This document shows, piece after piece, positions 1 through 7,704 of a DNA stretch of 18,270 nt. This DNA comes from Tissierellia bacterium (GTDB taxonomy: Bacteria > Bacillota > Clostridia > Tissierellales > Tepidimicrobiaceae). The notes below the pieces were generated by a model that searched no databases, was not told where the DNA came from, and saw nothing but the letters and a program-made list of their open reading frames with translations. Made by a program: the position numbers and the translations under genes. The stretch spans positions 1 to 18,270 of the forward strand of contig JAAZMG010000080.1 of assembly GCA_012798935.1 (NCBI GenBank). The letters are read 5' to 3'. The first letter of the stretch is position 1. Each line of letters begins with the position of its first letter.

Positions 1-210
1 AATGTACTAGCAATATTAGAAGAAGGTGGAGCTACACTAGAAGATATAGTTAAGGTAACTATATACATAACAAATATGGATAATTTTCCACTAGTAAATG
101 GAATATATGAAGAATATTTTAATGAGCATAAACCAGCTAGGTGTTGTGTTGAAGTATCTAAACTTCCTGCAGGTGGGGATATTGAAATTGAAGCCATAGC
201 ATTATTATAG
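1..210 (+). CDS. ridA: RidA/YjgF family protein, C-terminal part (5' truncated by window edge)
   Basis: Frame 1 is open from the first base and ends at TAG 208-210, giving the last 69 residues of a protein normally about 125 residues long. The visible part carries the family's C-terminal signature: a VKVTIYITNMDNF strand, the KPAR motif whose Arg binds the substrate carboxylate, and a closing EIEAIALL strand. RidA proteins hydrolyse reactive 2-aminoacrylate and related enamine/imine intermediates made by PLP enzymes, in the cytoplasm. The start and promoter lie outside the window. A terminator follows directly. The family is clear; specific deaminase activity of this member is inferred. Confidence 0.9.
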   Translation, partial: NVLAILEEGGATLEDIVKVTIYITNMDNFPLVNGIYEEYFNEHKPARCCVEVSKLPAGGDIEIEAIALL

Positions 211-213
211 GAT

Positions 214-245
214 AAAAAAAGCAGCTAAACTTAGCTGCTTTTTTT
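214..245. terminator. Bidirectional intrinsic terminator
   Basis: The stem gcagcta (221-227) pairs with tagctgc (232-238) around a 4-nt loop. It is flanked by an A-run on the left (214-220) and a T-run on the right (239-245), so it has a U-tract on either strand. It lies between the converging ridA and carboxypeptidase genes and can end both transcripts. Confidence 0.9.
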
Positions 246-257
246 ATTTTAAAAGTT

Positions 258-1514
258 TTAGATTCTATATAAGGACCTTCTTCGTCTTCTCTTTTGTTTA
301 GATCTTAAAAAGATTATAATTCTTATTATAATTAAAAATCCAATTAATAAAACATACCATTTACTAAAAAGTTTTTGGGTAATGCTCATAGGGGTTACTC
401 TTTCAACATCTAGGGTAGATACAATATCAGATTGCCCTAATAATTGATCGTGTAGATAATATTTTACTACACCTAGAGTTTGGCCTTTTTCTATAGGGGC
501 TTCAATATTATCATTGATAGAAATTTTTCTATCTATTTTATCTATACTACCCTTTGGAATTGAAACAGATAAATTATCTTTTACAATACCAGCAACTAAT
601 GAGCTTGTACCACTGGTGATTTTTATATTATCAATAAATTGATCCTTAATAGCTATATTTGTTTTTTCATAATTATTAAATCCATAATCCAGTAATTTAT
701 GAATATCTGTATAAACTTCTCTACCATTTGCCTTTAGTACTACTGCAATTAAATTTTGGTTTCCCCTTTGGGCTGAGGCTACCAAACAATTTTGGGCAGC
801 TACAGTATAGCCAGTTTTTATTCCATTAATCCCTTCATATTTAATTGGAACTACTTTTCCGTCAACATTGATCTTTTGATTACTATATAATAACTTATTA
901 GCAGATTTTAAATACCTGATTTCTGTTTTTTTATTGGTCTCAGGAATCTGATATGTATAATTACATACTATCTGTCTAAACTTAGGATTTCTCATAGCAT
1001 ATTTAGCCATTAAACTTAAATCGTAGGCAGTGGTTAAATGGTTTTCGTCTGTTAAGCCGTTTGGGTTAACAAAGTTTGTATCTAATGCACCTATTTCTTT
1101 AGCTTTATCATTCATTAATTTGACGAATCCATCAATACTACCAGAGATATGTTTTGCAATAGCTAAAGCGGCATCATTGGCAGATTCAATTAATAATGCA
1201 TTTAATAAGTCTTCAAACTTTAACCGTTCTCCCGGCTCTAAAGCTATATGACTGCCATCTGTTAGCCATACTATTTCGTCATCAATAGTAGCTATGTCAT
1301 CCATATTACCTAGTTCTATAGCTAATATACCTGTCATTATTTTAGTAGTACTAGCAGGGTGTAATTTTATATGAGGGTTTTTTTCAAATAGAATTTGCCC
1401 TGTATCTAAATCCATAAGTATGGCAGACTCGCCAGAAAGGTTTAGATTCTCTGCAAAAGAGATATTATATGTAGTTAAAAATAAAAGCAAGATTATTAAT
1501 ATAAATTTTTTCAA
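258..1514 (-). CDS. D-alanyl-D-alanine carboxypeptidase (PBP5/DacF type, peptidase S11)
   Basis: This enzyme removes the terminal D-Ala from peptidoglycan stem pentapeptides outside the membrane. Numbered from TTG 1514 (418 residues), the N-terminus is a signal peptide with a probable cut after SFA near residue 21. The three penicillin-binding motifs are present: STTK at 55-58 (nucleophile Ser55), SAN at 111-113 and KTG at 233-235. A PBP5 C-terminal beta domain follows, then a hydrophobic segment and a very basic tail (KQKRRRRRS), so it is probably anchored at both the signal and the C-terminal helix or by the latter alone. An ATG lies 24 bases upstream at 1538, but a strong AGGAGGG site sits inside that extension, about 6 nt before TTG 1514, so TTG is the better start. 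It is monocistronic and convergent with ridA. DacF/DacB naming is not resolved by sequence alone. Confidence 0.93.
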   Translation of the reverse strand: MKKFILIILLLFLTTYNISFAENLNLSGESAILMDLDTGQILFEKNPHIKLHPASTTKIMTGILAIELGNMDDIATIDDEIVWLTDGSHIALEPGERLKFEDLLNALLIESANDAALAIAKHISGSIDGFVKLMNDKAKEIGALDTNFVNPNGLTDENHLTTAYDLSLMAKYAMRNPKFRQIVCNYTYQIPETNKKTEIRYLKSANKLLYSNQKINVDGKVVPIKYEGINGIKTGYTVAAQNCLVASAQRGNQNLIAVVLKANGREVYTDIHKLLDYGFNNYEKTNIAIKDQFIDNIKITSGTSSLVAGIVKDNLSVSIPKGSIDKIDRKISINDNIEAPIEKGQTLGVVKYYLHDQLLGQSDIVSTLDVERVTPMSITQKLFSKWYVLLIGFLIIIRIIIFLRSKQKRRRRRSLYRI

Positions 1515-1600
1515 ACAACTCCCTCCTCGTAATAACATAATTAAAGTATATCAGAAATAGACAATTTTTTTAATAGGTACTGAATATTATTTATAAGAAA

Positions 1601-1626
1601 AAGGAGGAATTTTGATTAAGAAGTAG
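1601..1626 (+). other. Strong ribosome binding site followed by a 4-codon minicistron
   Basis: A perfect AAGGAGG (1601-1607) is followed 4 nt later by TTG ATT AAG AAG TAG (1612-1626). This lies in the leader of the comEA-sel operon, about 50 nt upstream of the likely comEA start. It could be a leader minicistron, the remnant of a former start, or a chance arrangement. No function is claimed. Confidence 0.35.
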
Positions 1627-1675
1627 AATATTCAAACAAAGTAAAAGTTTTTTGGAGAAAGGGTGGTATAAAAGC

Positions 1676-2299
1676 ATGACATTCTTTACAAAAAAGGAAC
1701 AACTGGTTATAATTTTATTAATATTGGTCATAGTTTTCATATCGATTCTTAGTTTTTTAAATAAAAATTTTTTAGCAAAAAAAGATGAGGATCTAAATAA
1801 TGATGTAGAAGATATAATTGTAAACCTAGAAGAAGATGATGAGGAAACTCATGAGAATCAATCTATAATGATACATATTAGTGGGCAAATCCATAATCCA
1901 GGTATAGTAGAATTAGATTTAGGCTCAAGATTGATTGATGCAGTAAAATTAGCTGGAGGATTGAAAAAAGATGCAGACTTAGATAGAATAAACTTAGCGA
2001 AAAAGTTATTAGATGAAGAAAAGATATATATACCTAAAATAGGAGAAGAAGATACACCTGTTGAAATTTCTAGCCAAATTACTACTAGTAGTAATGGTGA
2101 TGTCCGAAGCAAAATTAATATTAATACTTGTACTAAAGAAGAATTAATGACATTACCAGGTATAGGGGAAGTTTTGGCTGGAAGAATATTAGATTATAGG
2201 GAACAAAATCTATTTAAAACTATTGATGATATTAAAAATGTATCAGGGATAGGGGAAAAGAAATATGACAGTATAAAAGAACTTATTACAGTAAAATGA
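1676..2299 (+). CDS. comEA: ComEA-like helix-hairpin-helix DNA-binding protein with SLBB domain
   Basis: The predicted protein (207 residues from ATG 1676) has one N-terminal membrane helix (about residues 9-28), then an acidic linker (about 36-60). An SLBB/ligand-binding beta domain follows (about 63-121, HISGQIHNPG to YIPKIG), and then a C-terminal helix-hairpin-helix pair (about 147-207) with the hairpins LPGIG and VSGIG. This is the order seen in ComEA, the membrane-anchored outward-facing double-stranded DNA receptor for transformation. The partner genes comEB and comEC are not in the window, so competence is not shown. An in-frame TTG at 1652 would add 8 residues but has no ribosome site, whereas AAGGGTGG precedes ATG 1676 by about 10 nt. 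The stop is 13 nt before selD, suggesting cotranscription with the selenium genes. Confidence 0.85.
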   Translation: MTFFTKKEQLVIILLILVIVFISILSFLNKNFLAKKDEDLNNDVEDIIVNLEEDDEETHENQSIMIHISGQIHNPGIVELDLGSRLIDAVKLAGGLKKDADLDRINLAKKLLDEEKIYIPKIGEEDTPVEISSQITTSSNGDVRSKININTCTKEELMTLPGIGEVLAGRILDYREQNLFKTIDDIKNVSGIGEKKYDSIKELITVK

Positions 2300-2312
2300 A
2301 GGAGTGAAGGAA

Positions 2313-3344
2313 ATGGAAGTAAAATTAACAGAACTAACTAAAACTTCGGGCTGAGCAGCTAAAATCGGTCCCGATGTATTGGCACAGGTCTTGTGCCATT
2401 TACCAAAATCCTTTGATAAAAAATTAATTGTAGGATTAGATACTTCAGATGATGCAGCAGTTTATAAGATAAATAATGATCTAGCTTTAATTCAAACATT
2501 AGATTTTTTTACTCCAGTTGTTGATGATCCTTATGTATTTGGTCAAATAGCAGCTACTAATTCCATAAGCGATGTATATGCTATGGGAGGAGAGCCAAAA
2601 TTAGCTATGAATATAGTATGTTTTCCAAATTGTTTAAATCCAGACGTTCTGGTTGAAATATTAAAAGGTGGACATGATAAGGTAGAAGAGGCAGGTGCTA
2701 TTTTAGTGGGAGGTCATACAGTAGAGGATGATGAACCTAAATATGGGTTATCCGTTGCCGGTTTTGTACATCCTGACAAGGTATTAACCAATAGCAATGC
2801 AAAACCTGGAGATGTACTGGTTTTAACAAAACCTATAGGCTTAGGCATTATAAACACTGCAATAAAAGGAAAAATAGCAGACAAAGCCTCCTATGATGAA
2901 GCTGTTAAGGTAATGTCTACCCTAAACAAATACGGAAAGGAAGCAGTAGATAAAGTAAAGGTAAATAGTATGACAGATATTACAGGCTTTGGACTATTAG
3001 GCCATGCACTGGAAATGGCAGAAGGTAGTTCAGTAACCATTAAAATAAACCATAAAAATGTGCCTTTAATATCTAATACTTTAGAATACGCCCAAATGGG
3101 ATTGGTGCCCGCAGGGGCTTATGCTAATAGGGCACATATAGGAGATAAAGTAAAGTTTGTAAATGAAATTCCAGAGACCATAGAAGATGCATTATTTGAT
3201 CCACAAACATCTGGTGGATTACTAATATCTGTTCCTAAAGATAATGTAGATTTATTATTAGAAGAACTAGTTGGTACACCAACTAAATATGCTGTAATTG
3301 GGGAAGTAGTTGATAAAAAAGATTATTATTTAATGGTAGAATAA
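2313..3344 (+). CDS. selD: Selenophosphate synthase SelD, selenocysteine-containing
   Basis: SelD makes monoselenophosphate from selenide and ATP, the selenium donor for Sec-tRNA synthesis by SelA. The gene starts at ATG 2313, with AAGGAG and GAAGGA sites just upstream, and reads through an in-frame TGA at 2352-2354 (codon 14), giving 343 residues. The N-terminus then reads TSG-Sec-AAKIGPDVLAQVL. Sec takes the place of the catalytic Cys17 of E. coli SelD, and the essential Lys follows three residues later (Lys17 here, Lys20 in E. coli). The second E. coli Cys (19) is Ala. The AIRS-type ATP-binding fold follows: GLDTSDDAAV, the GGHT loop, MTDITGFGLLGH and DPQTSGGLL. Starting at the TTG at 2379, as a stop-aware gene caller would, removes the active site. 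It is in an operon with selA 19 nt downstream. Confidence 0.95.
2352..2354 (+). other. In-frame UGA read as selenocysteine (SelD codon 14)
   Basis: The TGA is in frame between ATG 2313 and the rest of SelD, aligns with the family's catalytic Cys/Sec position, and is followed by a SECIS-type hairpin. selA and selB, which are needed to decode it, lie immediately downstream. Sec-containing SelD proteins are known in several Clostridia. Confidence 0.95.
2380..2398 (+). promoter_or_regulatory. Bacterial SECIS hairpin in selD mRNA
   Basis: A 7-bp stem pairs TGGCACA (2380-2386) with TGTGCCA (2392-2398) around the loop GGTCT. The closing A plus loop reads AGGUCU, the same apical sequence as the well-studied E. 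coli fdhF SECIS, whose loop G and U contact the C-terminal winged helix of SelB. The loop lies about 32 nt after the UGA, longer than in fdhF but compatible with known bacterial spacing. A weaker ATCG/CGAT hairpin at about 2364-2374 lies between. Confidence 0.88.
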
Positions 3345-3363
3345 TTGAAAAGAGAGGGATTTT

Positions 3364-4791
3364 ATGAAGCAAGATAAAAACTTATTTACATTAATTCCTA
3401 AGGTGGATGAATTATTAGAAGAGGATAATATTGAAAAACTATTAAACATTATGCCAAGAAAATTAGTAGTAGATGCTATTAGAGAAGAGATAGATTTATT
3501 AAGAAACAATATAAGAAATGGAGAATTAAAGGAAGAAGAAATTATAAAGATAAATAAGAATATGCCAAAATTAATAATAGATAGAGCCAATAGAAAAAAC
3601 TCTTATAAACTTAAAAGGGTCGTAAATGGAACCGGGATAGTAATCCATACTAATATTGGCCGTTCCTTAATTAGCATGGATGTAATGGATAATATAAAGG
3701 ATATAGCTACTAATTATTCTAATTTAGAATACGATTTAGAAAAAGGAGAAAGAGGTTCTAGATATAGTCATTTAGAGGATATTATTATTGAAATTACAGG
3801 TGGAGAAGCTGCTATGGTAGTAAACAATAATGCAGCAGCAGTTTTATTGGTATTGAGTACTATGGCAAAAGATAAAGAGGTTATAGTATCTAGAGGAGAA
3901 TTAATAGAAATAGGAGGCTCTTTTAGAATTCCAGATGTAATGGAACAAAGTGGAGCAAAGTTAGTATCTGTAGGTACAACAAACAAGACCCACCTATGGG
4001 ATTTTGAAAATGCAATTACTGAAGATACAGCAGCTTTATTAAAGGTTCACACCAGTAACTATAGGATATTAGGATTTACATCTTCTGTTTCAGCTGAAGA
4101 ACTATATGAATTGAAAGCTAAGTATAATATTCCATTAATTGAAGATTTAGGTAGTGGTGTTTTAATAGATTTATCTAAGTATAGTTTAGAATATGAACCA
4201 ACAGTACAGGACTCTATAAAAAATGGGGTAGATGTAGTTACCTTTAGTGGTGACAAATTACTTGGTGGTCCACAGGCAGGGATTATAGTTGGTAAAAGAG
4301 AATATATTGAAGCTATGAAAAAGAACCCGCTAACGAGGGCATTTAGGATAGATAAATTTACAATATCGGCTCTTGAAGCAACCCTTAGACTCTATTTGGA
4401 TGAAAAAATAGCGGTAGAGAAAATACCAACATTAAAAATGTTATCTATGAGCATAGAGGAATTAGAAAATAAAGCAAAAACATTATATAATTTACTTACT
4501 GAAAATATTGACAATAAAAAATGTAAAGTAGAAATAGTAGACGATTATTCGGAAGTAGGTGGAGGTTCTTTACCTTTAGAAAAGATTGCAACTAAATGTA
4601 TTATGCTCACATTAAATAACTTAAGTGTATCTGAATTTGAAAGAAATTTAAGAGAGTGCAAAATTCCAATAATTACAAGAGTATATAGGGATAAGGTTTA
4701 TATAGATTTAAGAACTGTAAAAGAAGATGAATTTAATATAGTAGTAGGTGGTATAGCATATGGATTGAGAGAACTAAAAGGAGTGCATTAA
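3364..4791 (+). CDS. selA: L-seryl-tRNA(Sec) selenium transferase
   Basis: SelA is a PLP enzyme that converts Ser-tRNA(Sec) to Sec-tRNA(Sec) with selenophosphate, forming a large cytoplasmic ring (a decamer in known members). The 475-residue length matches the family. The N-terminal tRNA-binding helical region includes LLNIMPRKLVVDAIREE. The RVVNGTGIVIHTNIGRSL block is diagnostic, and the PLP lysine is Lys298 in SGDKLLGGPQAG. The start ATG 3364 follows an AGAGAGGGA site. It abuts selB: its TAA ends at 4791 and the selB ATG begins at 4792, so the two are probably translationally coupled. Confidence 0.97.
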   Translation: MKQDKNLFTLIPKVDELLEEDNIEKLLNIMPRKLVVDAIREEIDLLRNNIRNGELKEEEIIKINKNMPKLIIDRANRKNSYKLKRVVNGTGIVIHTNIGRSLISMDVMDNIKDIATNYSNLEYDLEKGERGSRYSHLEDIIIEITGGEAAMVVNNNAAAVLLVLSTMAKDKEVIVSRGELIEIGGSFRIPDVMEQSGAKLVSVGTTNKTHLWDFENAITEDTAALLKVHTSNYRILGFTSSVSAEELYELKAKYNIPLIEDLGSGVLIDLSKYSLEYEPTVQDSIKNGVDVVTFSGDKLLGGPQAGIIVGKREYIEAMKKNPLTRAFRIDKFTISALEATLRLYLDEKIAVEKIPTLKMLSMSIEELENKAKTLYNLLTENIDNKKCKVEIVDDYSEVGGGSLPLEKIATKCIMLTLNNLSVSEFERNLRECKIPIITRVYRDKVYIDLRTVKEDEFNIVVGGIAYGLRELKGVH

Positions 4792-6699
4792 ATGAAGCAT
4801 ATTATAGTTGGAACAGCTGGTCATATAGACCATGGAAAGACTACCCTTATAAGAGCTTTAACAGGTAGAAATACCGATAGATTAAAAGAAGAAAAAAACA
4901 GGGGTATTTCAATCGAACTAGGCTTTACTTATTTTGATTTACCTAGTGGGCAAAGAGCAGGTATAGTTGATGTGCCTGGTCATGAAAAGTTTATAAAAAA
5001 CATGCTTGCTGGAGTCATGGGCATGGATATAGTATTACTAGTAGTAGCAGCAGATGAAGGGGTCATGCCTCAAACTAGTGAACATTTAGCTATATTGGAT
5101 ATGTTAGGGATTCAAAAAGGATTTATTGTTTTGACCAAGTCTGACTTAGTTGAAGAAGAATGGCTAGAATTAGTTAAAGAAGATGTAGGAGAAAAAGTAA
5201 AAGGCACCTTTTTAGAGAATACTCCTATTATACCTGTATCTTCTACTAAAAAAACTGGTATTAAAGAGGTAACAGAATTAATAGATAAGTTAGCCTTAGA
5301 AATTGAAGACAGAGAAGCTGATGATATGCCTAGACTTCCCGTAGATAGGGTTTTTTCAATAGCAGGCTTTGGTACAATAGTAACGGGAACTTTGCTTTCA
5401 GGAAGATTTAATACAGGAGAGGAAATACAGGTTTTCCCAGGGAATAGAATAGGGAGAATAAGGTCTTTGCAAGTTCATGATGAAGATACCAAAGTAGCTT
5501 ATGCAGGGCAGAGGGTGGCAATAAATATAGCCGGCTTAAAAAAAGGAGAAATTGATAGAGGAGATGTAGTGGCTCCCAAGGGTTCAATGAAAGAAACTTT
5601 AATGCTAGATGTAAAAATAAAATTGATTAAAAATATAAGTAGATCTATAGAAAATAGAACTAGGCTTAGATTATATATTGGCACTAAGGAAGTTCTGTGT
5701 AGAATAGTATTATTAGATAAGGATATTTTAAATCCAGGAGAAGAGGCCTATGCTCAATTAAGACTAGAAGAAGAGATAGTTGCAAAAAGAGGGGATAAAT
5801 TTATTGTTAGGTTTTACTCACCTATGTTTACCATAGGTGGCGGAGAAATTTTAGAGTCAAATCCAACTAAGAAGAAAAGATTTGACGAGAAAGCTATAGA
5901 AGAGTTACAATTAAAGGAAGAAGGGAAACCTATAGATATTATTGAAAAAATAATATTGGACAAGAGTAAAACCTTCCCAACTATAAAAGAAATTTCTATT
6001 TCAACTGCTATGTTAGAAGAAAAGGTAGAAGAAGAGGTTAAAAATTTAGCTAATGATGGTAAGGTTGTTTTATTTAGTTTAACTAAGGATTTGCATATAA
6101 TTCATATAGATTATTTTAATAAGCTAAAGAAAAGTATAATAGAAGAATTAGAAAGATTTCATAAAGAATACACTCTTAAACCAGGTATGAAAAAAGAAGT
6201 AATACGTAGTAAGTTTTTAGGAAACATTAAACCTAGAGTTGGAGAAAGGTTTATTGATTTGTTAATTGAAAAGGGCTATATAGAGCAAGATATGGAAAAC
6301 TTATGTATTAAGGGTTTCCAGGTTAAATATAATGACATACAATTAAAGATTAAAGATAAATTAATTAAAGTATATAAAAAAAGTGTATTTACACCACCTA
6401 AAAAAGAAGATTTGCCTGAAATTCTAGGATATAATGAAAATGAAGTGATTCAAGTTTTTAATTCCATAGTTAGCAGTAAAGAGATAATTAAATTAAATGA
6501 GGAAGTATATTTGCATAAGTCTAATTATGAAAAAGGATTAGCAATTGTTAAAGACTATATAAAGGACAATGGCTCTGTTACAGTTGCTGAATATAGAGAT
6601 AGATTAGATACAAATAGGAGAGTGGCTTTAGCCTTACTAGAATATTTTGACCAAGCAAAAATAACAAAAAGAGATGGAGATAAAAGAACATTATTATAA
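4792..6699 (+). CDS. selB: Selenocysteine-specific elongation factor SelB
   Basis: SelB delivers Sec-tRNA(Sec) to ribosomes paused at UGA codons next to a SECIS hairpin. The N-terminal GTPase domain shows GHIDHGKT (10-17), RGISIELGF (switch I), DVPGHEKF (60-67) and TKSD (115-118). EF-Tu-like beta domains follow, with AGFGTIVTGTLLSGRF at the start of domain II. The last third (about residues 370-635) is the set of winged-helix repeats that bind the SECIS RNA. The length of 635 is typical. It begins at the base after the selA stop. The final gene of the sel operon, it has no clear terminator after it, and the response regulator starts 43 nt downstream. Confidence 0.97.
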   Translation: MKHIIVGTAGHIDHGKTTLIRALTGRNTDRLKEEKNRGISIELGFTYFDLPSGQRAGIVDVPGHEKFIKNMLAGVMGMDIVLLVVAADEGVMPQTSEHLAILDMLGIQKGFIVLTKSDLVEEEWLELVKEDVGEKVKGTFLENTPIIPVSSTKKTGIKEVTELIDKLALEIEDREADDMPRLPVDRVFSIAGFGTIVTGTLLSGRFNTGEEIQVFPGNRIGRIRSLQVHDEDTKVAYAGQRVAINIAGLKKGEIDRGDVVAPKGSMKETLMLDVKIKLIKNISRSIENRTRLRLYIGTKEVLCRIVLLDKDILNPGEEAYAQLRLEEEIVAKRGDKFIVRFYSPMFTIGGGEILESNPTKKKRFDEKAIEELQLKEEGKPIDIIEKIILDKSKTFPTIKEISISTAMLEEKVEEEVKNLANDGKVVLFSLTKDLHIIHIDYFNKLKKSIIEELERFHKEYTLKPGMKKEVIRSKFLGNIKPRVGERFIDLLIEKGYIEQDMENLCIKGFQVKYNDIQLKIKDKLIKVYKKSVFTPPKKEDLPEILGYNENEVIQVFNSIVSSKEIIKLNEEVYLHKSNYEKGLAIVKDYIKDNGSVTVAEYRDRLDTNRRVALALLEYFDQAKITKRDGDKRTLL

Positions 6700-6742
6700 A
6701 ATTTTTAATAAACTCTACCTTTTTTGTTTTGGGGTGATATTA

Positions 6743-7453
6743 ATGGAGACAAGGGTAATAGTGATAAACAGGAATAAATCCTTCGTGAAGGGATTAAAAT
6801 ATAGTCTTGAGCAAGAAGATTATTATGTAGAAGCTGCTTTTACTTTAAAGGATGCTATGGCTAAAATAAAGAAAAGAGAATATGAATTGGTTATTTTGGA
6901 TATATTACTACCCGACGGCAGTGGATTAAATCTTTGCCAAACTATTAGAAAATATTCCCAGGTACCTATAATCATATTAACTGAAAAAAAAGAGGATATT
7001 AATAAGATATTGGCCTTAGAATATGGTGCTGATGACTATGTAACTAAACCTTTTAATATTTTGGAATTAAAAGCAAGAATAAAGGCAATACTTAGAAGGG
7101 TAAATATGAAAAGTCCTCAGATTGATAATCAGACAATAAAAATAGATGATTTTACTATAAATGCATTGGGTAGAAAGCTAACTATCAATGGCGAGAGTAT
7201 AAGTTTAACAGGGAAAGAATTTGATTTGTTCTATATATTGATATCCAATCCTGGCAAAGTATTTACTAGAGAAGAACTTTTAGAAACCATCTGGGGATAT
7301 GAATATTTTGGAGATTTAAGGACAGTAGATGTTCATATTAGAAGGCTTAGAGAAAAAATAGAGAAGGATTCTAGCAATGTAGAGTATATCCATACAAAAT
7401 GGGGGGTTGGCTATTACTTTATAAGTAAAAAAGAGAGTGCAGCTGTAGATTAA
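6743..7453 (+). CDS. OmpR/PhoB-family response regulator, orphan, with atypical receiver
   Basis: This 236-residue protein has a receiver domain (about 1-120) and an OmpR-type winged-helix DNA-binding domain (about 135-230, ending WGVGYYF). The receiver keeps the phospho-acceptor Asp53 (VILDILLPDGSG), Thr80 and Lys102 (TKPF). The acidic residues that normally bind Mg after the first strand (E/D-D-E) are Asn9-Arg10-Asn11 here, so normal phosphorylation chemistry is doubtful. ATG 6743 follows GGGGTGA by 5 nt; an ATG at 6674 overlapping selB lacks such a site. No histidine kinase is in the window. Its position in front of the polysaccharide locus suggests, but does not prove, control of that locus. 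Confidence 0.88.
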   Translation: METRVIVINRNKSFVKGLKYSLEQEDYYVEAAFTLKDAMAKIKKREYELVILDILLPDGSGLNLCQTIRKYSQVPIIILTEKKEDINKILALEYGADDYVTKPFNILELKARIKAILRRVNMKSPQIDNQTIKIDDFTINALGRKLTINGESISLTGKEFDLFYILISNPGKVFTREELLETIWGYEYFGDLRTVDVHIRRLREKIEKDSSNVEYIHTKWGVGYYFISKKESAAVD

Positions 7454-7461
7454 GGAAGGGG

Positions 7462-7509
7462 AACACAAGGGGACGTTTCTGTATTAATACAGAAACGTCC
7501 CCTTGTGTT
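7462..7509. repeat. 48-bp perfect palindrome (possible REP/MITE-like element or terminator)
   Basis: The left arm 7462-7485 and right arm 7486-7509 are exact reverse complements over all 24 bases. The arms include the GC-rich block AAGGGGACGTTTCTGTAT in otherwise AT-rich DNA. Transcribed, it would form a stem of about 22 bp with a TTAA loop, followed by an AT-rich tract that could support termination after the response regulator gene. It starts 8 bases after that gene's stop. The GGGGACG(G)TTCT-type palindrome resembles, from memory, dispersed repeats of clostridial genomes linked to IS200-like (RAYT) transposases. That identity is inferred. Confidence 0.85.
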
Positions 7510-7546
7510 ATTTATATTTTTTATAATAGGAGCATATAGAATAGTT

Positions 7547-7567
7547 ATGTCACATATTATATAATAG
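7547..7567. repeat. Copy 1 of a shared intergenic motif (ATGT-N-ACATATT...)
   Basis: These 21 bases match 13227-13247 at 18 of 21 positions and contain the small palindrome TATGTCACATA. A second matching block, ATATTTATAAC followed by CATAAA, occurs downstream in both regions (7609-7627 here and 13252-13269 there). Both copies precede sugar-biosynthesis genes. AT-rich sequence makes chance similarity possible. Confidence 0.35.
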
Positions 7568-7673
7568 TGGCTGCAATTTTTTCAAATATTATATCAAAGG
7601 ACTATAGTATATTTATAACAAACATAAATACCTACTTATAATGTAGCTTTATATATTTATGGTATAGTTCATT

Positions 7674-7689
7674 AGGGGGTCTTGATACG
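7674..7689 (+). promoter_or_regulatory. Ribosome binding site pointing to an ACG start codon
   Basis: AGGGGG (7674-7679) lies 7 nt before ACG 7687. Read from there the protein starts (M)KKRISLLIFIDII, an ordinary basic N-terminus before the first membrane helix of the dehydratase. No in-frame ATG, GTG or TTG exists between the upstream stop at 7639 and TTG 7705. TTG 7705 has only a weak AAGAGA site. ACG may be a rare start, or an ATG altered by mutation or a base-call error. Confidence 0.55.
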
Positions 7690-7704
7690 AAAAAGAGAAT
7701 TAGT

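Noticed and set aside
2379..3344. SelD starting at TTG 2379 as a 321-residue protein
   Set aside because: This is only what remains after the in-frame UGA. The family's catalytic residue and Lys lie upstream, and a well-placed ATG and ribosome site exist at 2313.
6700..6742. selC (tRNA-Sec) expected next to selB
   Set aside because: The gap is only 43 bases, and no tRNA-like cloverleaf of about 95 nt was seen here or in the other intergenic regions. selC must lie elsewhere in the genome.
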